NCBI GenBank assembly: GCA_937864385.1 | Contig: CALMJN010000333.1 | Coordinates: 1-5,630, forward strand | Length of the DNA: 5,630 bases | Reading direction: 5' to 3' | Origin: an uncultured Methanosarcinales archaeon | GTDB lineage: Archaea; Halobacteriota; Methanosarcinia; Methanotrichales; Methanotrichaceae | Shown here: piece by piece, positions 1 to 5,203 of the stretch | Layout of the letters: every line of letters begins with the position of its first letter | How positions within the stretch are numbered: position 1 is the stretch's first letter | Position numbers and translations under genes: made by a program | Notes under the pieces: generated by a model | The model's database searches: none | Told to the model about the DNA's origin: nothing | What the model saw: the letters and a program-made list of their open reading frames with translations, nothing else

Positions 1-2
1 CG

Positions 3-608
3 CCTATAAGCTTCGGTTATGGAACAGGATGGTATGCTGCACATCCTATTGGTTATAACTCCCTCCTTAAGGACAAGAACATGGCCAAGAGCTATCAGGA
101 AGGAGCATCCATGCATAGGCAGATTGAGTATGCTCATGCCGTGAAAGGAGACATTGCTGTTGATATTAACTGCACCGCTCCTACAGCCACTGCGGATGGC
201 AAAGGCACCCTCAGCATGAACATCGATGACGATATAACTCAGGGATCGCTGCATATCGGGGAACTTCTCAATAATGCCACAGTATTTAAGGTCAAACCAT
301 ATGGCCACAAGGCTGCGCTGAAAGATCCGATCATCCTGGTAGACAACGATTATATCGGAAATTTCCAGGTTCAGCAGACCATGAAGCTGGAGATGACAAA
401 GTGCAAGCCAACCTGGCGAGAGGACTGGCTTCCCTGCTGCCACGGCGGCTTTTTCGACATCCCTGCATGGAATTTCGATAAACGATATAGTGGACAGAAG
501 GGCATTTTCGATTGCACCTGCCGAAATGAATCCATCTCCACCATGAAGCCCAAATGGAACACCAGCCTGGCCCAGTTCCCTACGGAGACGTACAGGAACG
601 TGCCGTGA
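3..608 (+). CDS. C-terminal part of an unrecognised, probably secreted, cysteine-containing protein (5' end outside window)
   Basis: I do not recognise this protein. The frame is open without a stop from position 3, 26 codons ahead of the first available ATG at 81, so the real start almost certainly lies to the left and about 201 residues are visible. The upstream codons read as ordinary protein (beginning PISFGYGTGWYAAHP). There is no membrane segment. The composition is rich in Asp, Asn, Thr and Gly, as in many archaeal surface or secreted proteins. There are six cysteines: NCTAP, TKCKP, the CC of LPCCHGG, and DCTC; five are clustered in the last 75 or so residues. These could form disulfides or bind metal, but that is inference. 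The stop lies 32 nt before the binding-protein gene, with a T-rich tract between them. Co-transcription with the transporter is possible but not shown, so a link to metal or cobalamin capture is only a guess. Confidence 0.7.
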   Translation, partial: PISFGYGTGWYAAHPIGYNSLLKDKNMAKSYQEGASMHRQIEYAHAVKGDIAVDINCTAPTATADGKGTLSMNIDDDITQGSLHIGELLNNATVFKVKPYGHKAALKDPIILVDNDYIGNFQVQQTMKLEMTKCKPTWREDWLPCCHGGFFDIPAWNFDKRYSGQKGIFDCTCRNESISTMKPKWNTSLAQFPTETYRNVP

Positions 609-613
609 ATTGA

Positions 614-627
614 TTTCTTTATTTTTT
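614..627 (+). terminator. T-rich tract, possible weak archaeal terminator
   Basis: TTTCTTTATTTTTT lies 6 nt after the stop of the first gene and 13 nt before the next start. Archaeal RNA polymerase can terminate at such U-tracts without a hairpin. It is interrupted and short, so partial read-through into the transporter genes is equally plausible. I could not find a convincing separate promoter in the 32-nt gap; one could lie inside the end of the upstream gene. Confidence 0.35.
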
Positions 628-640
628 AAGGGATGAGTGG

Positions 641-1696
641 ATGAAACAAATTCTAAAATTGTTAATGCTGCTAGGACTGATCTTGCCTTTGGCATTCAAT
701 CCAGCCTCAACTGAGGACAGCAATGGGAACAAGATCATTCAGATCACAGACGACCGGGGAAGAACGATAGAGGTCCCCTATCCCTGCGAGAGGATAGTCT
801 TCCTGGTTGAGAACGCTATGAATACCATGTACGCTGTGGGCGGAGCAGATCATATCGCCGGCATTGGCGACATCTGGATGCCAGAGCAGCGCGAGCCGCT
901 CTTCCGGGCTATAGATCCCGGCTTTGACCAGAAGGTCAGGATCTCCAAGGAGGGAGGAATGGTCAACCTGGAGACTCTGGCCAAGGCCAATCCCCAGCTT
1001 GTGGTTCTGTGGTCGGTGGACTGGGACGATGATGTGACCAAGTCCATTGAGGAGAACCTGAAGGTTCCCACCTATGGCGTCTTCATCGACAGCATCGGCG
1101 ACCTGCATAGACAGGCCGAGGTCTTCGGCCAGATCATCGGAAATGAGAGCCGCGCCACAGAGGTCATAGACATAATGACCGCCTATGAAAAGAAGGTTGC
1201 TGATGTGACCTCTTCCATGACAGAGACGGATAAGCCCAAGGTCTACTGGATGTGGGGCGATATTCTGGGCACTGCCGGCCTCAACAGCACTGCCAATGAG
1301 CTGATTGAAAAGGCCAGTGGTGTGAACGTCATGCAGCACTGGAGCAATGAGACCCGGACCATGGAGCATCCCAAGCTGAACCTGGAGTCTTTAGTGCAGC
1401 TGAATCCCGATGTGATCTACATGTGGTACAACACCAATTTGGATCCGGAAGATGTGATCAGCGGCAAGGATTTCGAGGGCTGGAAGGAGATAAATGCGGT
1501 CAAAAACGGCAGGGTATTCGAGGTGCAAAATCCGCTGATCTTCGACTTCCATACACCCAGGTATCCTCTAGCTCTGATGATCATGGCCAAGGAGATAAAC
1601 CCGGACAAATTCCAGGATCTGGACCTGGATGAGCAGATCGACAATATGTTTGTGGATCTGTACTCAGTGCATTATCCCGGTTTCGCTGCGGCATGA
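641..1696 (+). CDS. ABC transporter substrate-binding protein, iron-complex/cobalamin type (BtuF/FepB-like)
   Basis: This 351-residue protein should bind a metal chelate (iron-siderophore, cobalamin or similar) outside the cell membrane and deliver it to the permease encoded next. Residues 1-23 form a signal peptide: MKQ, a hydrophobic stretch at about 4-19, then NPAS. There is no lipobox cysteine, so it looks secreted or held by an uncleaved signal rather than lipid-anchored. The mature start has the family pattern ITDDRGRTIEVP...ERIV (about 35-53), followed by AVGGADHIAGI. Two NLE motifs, with Glu111 and Glu249, sit where class III binding proteins carry the lobe glutamates that salt-bridge to permease arginines. 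The end, including GWKEINAVKNGRVFEV, is also typical. Length is normal for the family. The ATG follows a purine-rich GGGATGAGTGG. The substrate cannot be read from sequence; iron complex or corrinoid are both possible. Confidence 0.9.
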   Translation: MKQILKLLMLLGLILPLAFNPASTEDSNGNKIIQITDDRGRTIEVPYPCERIVFLVENAMNTMYAVGGADHIAGIGDIWMPEQREPLFRAIDPGFDQKVRISKEGGMVNLETLAKANPQLVVLWSVDWDDDVTKSIEENLKVPTYGVFIDSIGDLHRQAEVFGQIIGNESRATEVIDIMTAYEKKVADVTSSMTETDKPKVYWMWGDILGTAGLNSTANELIEKASGVNVMQHWSNETRTMEHPKLNLESLVQLNPDVIYMWYNTNLDPEDVISGKDFEGWKEINAVKNGRVFEVQNPLIFDFHTPRYPLALMIMAKEINPDKFQDLDLDEQIDNMFVDLYSVHYPGFAAA

Positions 1697-1721
1697 GTTG
1701 TTGCGGGATTGGTCGAGCCTG

Positions 1722-2789
1722 ATGCACAACGGTCTAGGCAAATGGACCAGACTGATGGGAGGGCTTCGCCTCTCCCGGCTTTTTTTTAACAGAAGGATCT
1801 GGCTGACGGCTTTCGCCCTGCTTCTGCCCCTGCCTGCGTTCTTAGTCTCCATGAATATAGGCACCTATCCAGTCTCAGGGCCAGAGCTGGCAGAGATCAT
1901 TTTCTCCAGGCTCATGGGCCACGACCTGAGGCTGCCCCAGGTCTATGATACCGTGGTATTCAACATCCGTCTGCCCAGAATCCTGCTGGCCATGCTGGTG
2001 GGAGCTGCTTTATCCATATCGGGCGCGACCTTACAGGGCATCTTCAGAAATCCCCTGGTCAGCCCCTTTATTTTAGGACTGTCGTCCGGTGCCGCCTTTG
2101 GTGCGGCCCTGGCCATGTCTGTATTTCCCTGGATGCCCTTGCAGATGGGAGCCTTTTCCTTCAGCCTCCTGGCGGTGGGCTCTGCTTACCTGATGGCCAG
2201 ACGCAAAGGAGAGGTTCCGGTTATCTCTCTGGTTTTAGCAGGGGTAGTGGTCTCATCGGTCTTTGGGGCACTTTTGGCCATCATTCAGTTTGCCGTAGAT
2301 GCCCGCTCCCTGCAGAGCATTGTCTACTGGAATATGGGTACCCTCTCCACCGCGTCCTGGTCCAAGGTGGATTTAGCTGCACCCTGGGTCCTGGTGGGCT
2401 GCTTGATACTCATCGCTTTGCGCTGGAGGTTGAATGTGCTGGCCCTGGGCGAGGAGGAAGCAAGATCTGTGGGCATGAACCTGGAGCTGTACAAGTTCGT
2501 CTTCATCGTCACGGCCACCCTGGTGGCTTCCGCCGTGGTCTCAGTGGCCGGAATCATCGGCCTGGTAGGCCTGATCGTTCCCCACATGGTACGCATGGTC
2601 TTTGGTCCGGATCATCGCATACTTATCCCTCTCTCGCTAACTGTAGGGGCATCCTTTCTGGTGCTGGTGGACGATGTAGCCCGGGCCGCCTTCAGCTTCG
2701 AGGTGCCGGTGGGAATTATCACCACACTCCTCGGCGCTCCAGTCTTCATCTACCTTCTCCGGGCAACCAGGGCAGGAGGCTGGGAATGA
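1722..2789 (+). CDS. ABC transporter permease, FecCD/BtuC family
   Basis: This polytopic membrane protein (355 residues from this start) would form, as a homodimer, the translocation channel of the metal-chelate importer. Family hallmarks are clear: RLPRILLAMLVGAALSISG beginning at residue 83, GATLQGIFRNPLVSP from 101, an ALGEEEARSVGMNL cytoplasmic coupling segment, GLVGLIVPHMVR at 280-291 and a terminal VPVGIITTLLGAPVF. Hydrophobic stretches are compatible with the nine or ten helices of this family. The frame is open back to an ATG at 1629 inside the binding-protein gene, but residues from there do not resemble the family. ATG 1722 lies 25 nt after the preceding stop and gives a normal length. 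No strong Shine-Dalgarno sequence precedes it, and ATG 1755 or a TTG near 1698 remain possible. The gene ends in an ATGA overlap with the ATPase gene, indicating one transcript. Confidence 0.9.
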   Translation: MHNGLGKWTRLMGGLRLSRLFFNRRIWLTAFALLLPLPAFLVSMNIGTYPVSGPELAEIIFSRLMGHDLRLPQVYDTVVFNIRLPRILLAMLVGAALSISGATLQGIFRNPLVSPFILGLSSGAAFGAALAMSVFPWMPLQMGAFSFSLLAVGSAYLMARRKGEVPVISLVLAGVVVSSVFGALLAIIQFAVDARSLQSIVYWNMGTLSTASWSKVDLAAPWVLVGCLILIALRWRLNVLALGEEEARSVGMNLELYKFVFIVTATLVASAVVSVAGIIGLVGLIVPHMVRMVFGPDHRILIPLSLTVGASFLVLVDDVARAAFSFEVPVGIITTLLGAPVFIYLLRATRAGGWE

Positions 2790-3580
2790 AAGCTGCTGAG
2801 GGCATAAGGGTGGATGAGGTCAGCATGGCCTATGGGTCTTCTAAAATTCTGGACGGCGTCTCTCTGTCCATTGGCAAAGGATCTGTAATCACAATGGTAG
2901 GACCCAATGGTTGCGGCAAGACCACGCTTCTCAAGATCATCAATAACCTGCTAAAGCCGGATCGAGGCAGAGTCTTCGTGGAAGGGAGAGAGGTGAACTC
3001 CATGCCCGCTCACCGCCTGGCTAGGATTATGGGCTATGTGCCGCAAGGGCATAAAATTTCTTTTCCCTTCAAGGTTCGCGATGTGGTGATAACAGGCAGG
3101 ATGCCCTACATCCCTGCTTTCTCCTCACCCAAGAGAGAGGATCTGGAGAAGACAGAGCAGGCCCTGGTCCTCACGGGAATAAGCGGCCTTGCAGATCAAT
3201 CCTATACCCAGATCAGCGGCGGCGAGAGACAACTGGTAATGATTGCCCGGGCCATGGCCCAGCAGCCTTCCGTGCTTCTCCTGGATGAGCCTACCTCGTA
3301 TCTGGACTTCAAGAATCAGATTTTGACACTAAAGATGATCAAGGAAATTTCCAGGAGCCGGAAGGTAACGGTAATCATGACGCTTCACGACCCCAATCAT
3401 GCCCTGATGTTTTCGGACGAGGTGGTACTATTAAGAAAGCTTAACGGCAGCCGGGCAGGAAATGTCATTGCTTTCGGCCCCCCTCATGAGGCAATTACGC
3501 CAAAAAACATCCAGGCCGCCTACGGGGTGGAGGTAGAGATCGCAGAAGTGAAGGGTCGCAAGCTTTTGCTGCCCCTGTAG
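2786..3580 (+). CDS. ABC transporter ATP-binding protein, FecE/BtuD type
   Basis: This 264-residue cytoplasmic ATPase powers the importer. All motifs are present and in order: Walker A GPNGCGKTT (39-47), Q-loop Gln87 in GYVPQG, signature ISGGERQ (143-149; Ile in place of the common Leu), Walker B LLLDE (164-168), D-loop SYLD (171-174) and switch His201 in TLHD. Length fits the iron-siderophore/cobalamin subfamily, and the DVVITGRMPYIP segment after the Q-loop is typical of it. The start is well supported: GGAGG at 2775-2779 is spaced 6 nt from the ATG, which overlaps the permease stop as ATGA. The C-terminal end (PKNIQAAYGVEVEIAEVKGRKLLLPL) is intact, so the downstream IS110 insertion did not damage the gene. 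It may have separated the operon from its natural 3' palindrome. Confidence 0.93.
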   Translation: MKAAEGIRVDEVSMAYGSSKILDGVSLSIGKGSVITMVGPNGCGKTTLLKIINNLLKPDRGRVFVEGREVNSMPAHRLARIMGYVPQGHKISFPFKVRDVVITGRMPYIPAFSSPKREDLEKTEQALVLTGISGLADQSYTQISGGERQLVMIARAMAQQPSVLLLDEPTSYLDFKNQILTLKMIKEISRSRKVTVIMTLHDPNHALMFSDEVVLLRKLNGSRAGNVIAFGPPHEAITPKNIQAAYGVEVEIAEVKGRKLLLPL

Positions 3581-3587
3581 TGAAACC

Positions 3588-3609
3588 AACATGATCACAC
3601 TGCTCATGC
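3588..3609 (+). repeat. Left part of a palindrome split by the IS110 insertion
   Basis: AACATGAT (3588-3595) is the exact reverse complement of ATCATGTT at 5157-5164. TCATGC (3604-3609) continues after element removal into a G, giving TCATGCG, the reverse complement of CGCATGA at 5143-5149. The spacers between the paired blocks are of similar length on the two sides (8 and 7 nt). The block starts eight bases after the ATPase stop, so the intact palindrome probably sat at the 3' end of the transporter transcript. This is directly visible in the sequence; that the two parts were once contiguous is inference. Confidence 0.6.
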
Positions 3610-3618
3610 AAGAAAGAT

Positions 3619-3634
3619 GAAAAATGGATATATT
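3619..3634 (+). promoter_or_regulatory. Possible archaeal promoter (BRE/TATA) for the leader RNA and transposase
   Basis: A purine-rich GAAAAATGG is followed by ATATATT (3628-3634), resembling a BRE plus TATA box. Archaeal transcription usually starts about 25 nt downstream of the TATA centre, here near 3655-3657. That is where the left arm of the 12-bp inverted repeat begins. The coincidence supports both the promoter and the RNA 5' end, but it is prediction only. Confidence 0.45.
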
Positions 3635-3652
3635 CGCTAAGCCATTTAATTG

Positions 3653-3801
3653 CTTGATATGGGCGGTGAAGGCAGTCCGCCGTTTAGGAGCGTAGACCTC
3701 GTTAGTGAAACTAGCCAAATCCTGCGGATGCAAGAATGCGTCTGTTGAACGCGAATGCGAATGAGCACGCTTTGAGGATTAAGTTATCCGCCCATATCAG
3801 G
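3653..3801 (+). ncRNA. Candidate IS110 bridge RNA (structured leader upstream of the recombinase gene)
   Basis: TGATATGGGCGG (3655-3666) and CCGCCCATATCA (3788-3799) form a perfect 12-bp closing stem, with a further T-G and C-G pair outside it. Hairpins inside include GTTAGT-GAA-ACTAGC (3701-3715, one G-U pair), AATCCT/AGGATT (3718-3723 with 3775-3780) enclosing a 51-nt loop, and GCGT/ACGC (3738-3741 with 3749-3752) within that loop. GGCGG/CCGCC (3662-3666 with 3677-3681) could compete with the closing stem. IS110-group elements encode a bridge RNA in this position, in which internal loops select donor and target DNA. Size (about 145-150 nt) and position fit. I assign the role by position and folding, not by a recognised conserved sequence. 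The right arm ends at the presumed ribosome-binding purines (3799-3806), so folding might also limit transposase translation. Confidence 0.55.
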
Positions 3802-3813
3802 ACGGGAATAATC

Positions 3814-5064
3814 ATGGAACTGCAGAGGAATAAAGTTTGTGGCATTGACGTGCACAAACGATTTCTGATAGCAACAATCCTTTCCCGAGACGGGAAGAAG
3901 GATACTCAGCGTTTTAGTGTTACCCTGGAAGATCTCTTAAAATTTAGAGATTGGGTTATCGAAAATGGATGTGAACAGGTGGCCATAGAATCAACCGGAA
4001 TCTATTGGCATCCTGTACACTCTGTTCTGGAGGGAAAGATCGATTTGATTGTGGCGAATTCCTACAAGATTAAGCACACACCAGGAAGAAAGACTGATGT
4101 CAACGATTCCGAATGGATTGCTGAACTTTGTCTCAATGGAATGATTGAGCCATCCAGGATCTTTCCTAAAGATGATCGAGAGCTGAGAAGGTTGACGAGA
4201 GCGAGAGAAGGCTATGTTAAGCAGATGACTCAGGAAAAGAACAAGATCCACCAATCACTCGATTCTGCCTGTATCAAGTTGGCATCCGTTATCTCTGATA
4301 TATTTGGCAAATCCGGGATGTATCTCTTGAATTGTGTTCTAGAAGGAAGAGATATTGATGAGATAATTGACGGCATTCCATCTGGACGACTTAAGAAGAA
4401 AGCGGATCAAATTAAAGAGTCTATCAAAAGTCGCCTAGAAATCTCCCAGGTCATTTTGATTCGGGGTTCTCTGAGCTTGATGAGATCCATCCAGGAGAGG
4501 ATAGATGAACTGGATGGAGAGATTAGCGCCAGAATTCAATATCGCAAGAATGATTTGGCCATTGCTATGTCCATTCCTGGGACAGGTTTTGTCTCTGCCA
4601 CCGCCATTCTGGCGGAAATTGGCAACTATATCGATTTTAAAAAGCCAGAGCAGCTTGCCGCATGGTGTGGCCTTGTTCCTTCTCTATATCAGTCAGCAGA
4701 AAAGACCATCCTTGGAGGGATAACCAAACAAGGCTCCAAGCATATTCGAAGAATGTTGATTCAAGTCGCCTATGCCATATCGCGAACCAAGGATTCCAAG
4801 CTGAGGAAATTCTTCTTGAGGATTCAGGCCAAGAAGGGATCTAAAGTAGCAGCTGTTGCTCTGGCAAGAAAGGTTCTATGCATTCTTCACCATCTTCTCA
4901 TGAATCAAGAAATGTATCTTGAAGACAGAGATAGGAAGAATATGCGTCAGAAGCCCTTAAAACAGCCGTCTCCCATCGAGATGTCGATCCAAGAGATGAT
5001 TGACTGCATCGTCCGGGCAGGTTATGTTGTTACGAAAAGCGATAGCATAGGAGGGTTCGGTTAA
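3814..5064 (+). CDS. IS110-family transposase (RuvC-like DEDD domain plus serine Transposase_20 domain)
   Basis: This 416-residue recombinase would excise and insert the element, guided by its bridge RNA. The N-terminal RuvC-like domain has the DEDD set: Asp12 in CGIDVHK, Glu59 in AIESTG, and Asp95 and Asp98 in KTDVND. A charged helical middle region (about 120-240, rich in Lys, Glu and Arg) probably forms the coiled coil. The C-terminal domain has SIPGTG (253-258), AAWCGLVPSLYQSAEK (282-297) and GGITKQGSKHIRR (301-313). Ser294 is the best candidate for the catalytic serine. No frameshift or stop interrupts it, so it may be active. The frame stays open to an ATG at 3736, but those extra 26 residues overlap the structured leader and lie outside the conserved domain. 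ATG 3814, 7 nt after the purine-rich AGGACGGG, puts the first Asp at the usual position. Codon use is more AT-rich than in the transporter genes. Confidence 0.93.
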   Translation: MELQRNKVCGIDVHKRFLIATILSRDGKKDTQRFSVTLEDLLKFRDWVIENGCEQVAIESTGIYWHPVHSVLEGKIDLIVANSYKIKHTPGRKTDVNDSEWIAELCLNGMIEPSRIFPKDDRELRRLTRAREGYVKQMTQEKNKIHQSLDSACIKLASVISDIFGKSGMYLLNCVLEGRDIDEIIDGIPSGRLKKKADQIKESIKSRLEISQVILIRGSLSLMRSIQERIDELDGEISARIQYRKNDLAIAMSIPGTGFVSATAILAEIGNYIDFKKPEQLAAWCGLVPSLYQSAEKTILGGITKQGSKHIRRMLIQVAYAISRTKDSKLRKFFLRIQAKKGSKVAAVALARKVLCILHHLLMNQEMYLEDRDRKNMRQKPLKQPSPIEMSIQEMIDCIVRAGYVVTKSDSIGGFG

Positions 5065-5069
5065 ATCAA

Positions 5070-5084
5070 TTTTTCGGTTTTTTT
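5070..5084 (+). terminator. U-tract terminator at the right end of the IS110 element
   Basis: Five T's (5070-5074), CGG, then seven T's (5078-5084) follow the transposase stop by 5 nt, a typical archaeal U-tract terminator. It would end the transposase transcript at the element border, just before the target palindrome. In the excised circle it would lie upstream of the left-end promoter. Confidence 0.6.
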
Positions 5085-5164
5085 CATGCGAAACGGCGGC
5101 GGCGCACCCCGCTGCAAGCAGACGGGGCATCCAAGGCGCCGCCGCATGAAAGCGGAATCATGTT
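5084..5164. repeat. GC-rich bulged palindrome, the IS110 target (right part)
   Basis: TTTCATGCG (5082-5090; the first two T's belong to the IS110 end) pairs with CGCATGAAA (5143-5151). After an 8-nt bulge, GCGGCGC (5099-5105) pairs with GCGCCGC (5136-5142). After an asymmetric loop, CCCCG (5107-5111) pairs with CGGGG (5123-5127), capped by CTG-CAAG-CAG. The outer arm ATCATGTT (5157-5164) pairs with AACATGAT at 3588-3595 across the insertion. It is far more GC-rich than its surroundings. It could be a REP-like genomic repeat, an RNA structure at the 3' end of the transporter transcript, or part of a neighbouring element. The sequence alone does not decide. Confidence 0.65.
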
Positions 5165-5175
5165 AACCGATCTAA

Positions 5176-5199
5176 AAACGAGGCATGTTTACATCGTTT
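5176..5199 (-). repeat. Imperfect hairpin behind tnpA, possible IS200/IS605 right-end recognition structure
   Basis: AAACGA (5176-5181) and TCGTTT (5194-5199) form a 6-bp stem around a 12-nt loop that itself contains TGT-TT-ACA. It starts 4 nt beyond the TnpA stop on the minus strand. TnpA of this family recognises such imperfect subterminal hairpins in single-stranded DNA, so the position fits. Short AT-rich stems also arise by chance. Confidence 0.4.
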
Positions 5200-5203
5200 A
5201 GCA

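Larger units (their letters stand above)
3604..5083 (+). mobile_element. Complete IS110-family insertion sequence, about 1,480 bp
   Basis: The element carries an intact IS110-type recombinase gene behind a structured leader. TCATGC occurs at both proposed ends (3604-3609 and 5084-5089), so the left end lies between 3604 and 3610 and the right end between 5083 and 5089, and the repeat unit is 1,480 bp, normal for the family. No terminal inverted repeats are seen, which is usual for IS110. Placing the ends here rejoins the flanks into a long palindrome, the main support for the boundaries. The left non-coding end (about 210 nt) is much longer than the right (about 20 nt), as in the IS110 group, where the bridge RNA lies upstream of the gene. 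In the IS1111 group the RNA lies downstream. Confidence 0.7.

Noticed and set aside
81..83. ATG at 81 as the start of the first gene.
   Set aside because: The frame stays open with protein-like codons to the window edge, so this is more likely an internal Met of a truncated gene.
609..640. Riboswitch or operator (for example cobalamin-responsive) ahead of the importer.
   Set aside because: The gap is only 32 nt and holds a T-rich tract and the ribosome-binding purines, too short for a cobalamin riboswitch.
707..1369. 220-codon minus-strand open frame opposite the binding-protein gene.
   Set aside because: It lies entirely opposite a clear family member with full motifs and shows no recognisable domain. 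It is a shadow of the GC-rich coding strand.
3736..3813. Upstream ATG at 3736 as the transposase start (442 residues).
   Set aside because: The extra 26 residues overlap the structured leader and do not resemble the family N-terminus. ATG 3814 begins directly before the conserved VCGIDVHK.
5082..5151. The downstream hairpin as an IS1111-style right-end guide RNA.
   Set aside because: The rejoined-site palindrome assigns nearly all of it to target DNA outside the element. The long left non-coding end with its closed stem fits the IS110-group layout instead.
5057..5170. 8-bp inverted repeat TCGGTTAA (5057-5064) / TTAACCGA (5163-5170) enclosing the GC-rich hairpin and overlapping the transposase stop codon.
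   Set aside because: It would span the proposed element border. The arms AACATGAT/ATCATGTT and TCATGCG/CGCATGA in the rejoined empty site explain the right side better, so this is probably coincidental.
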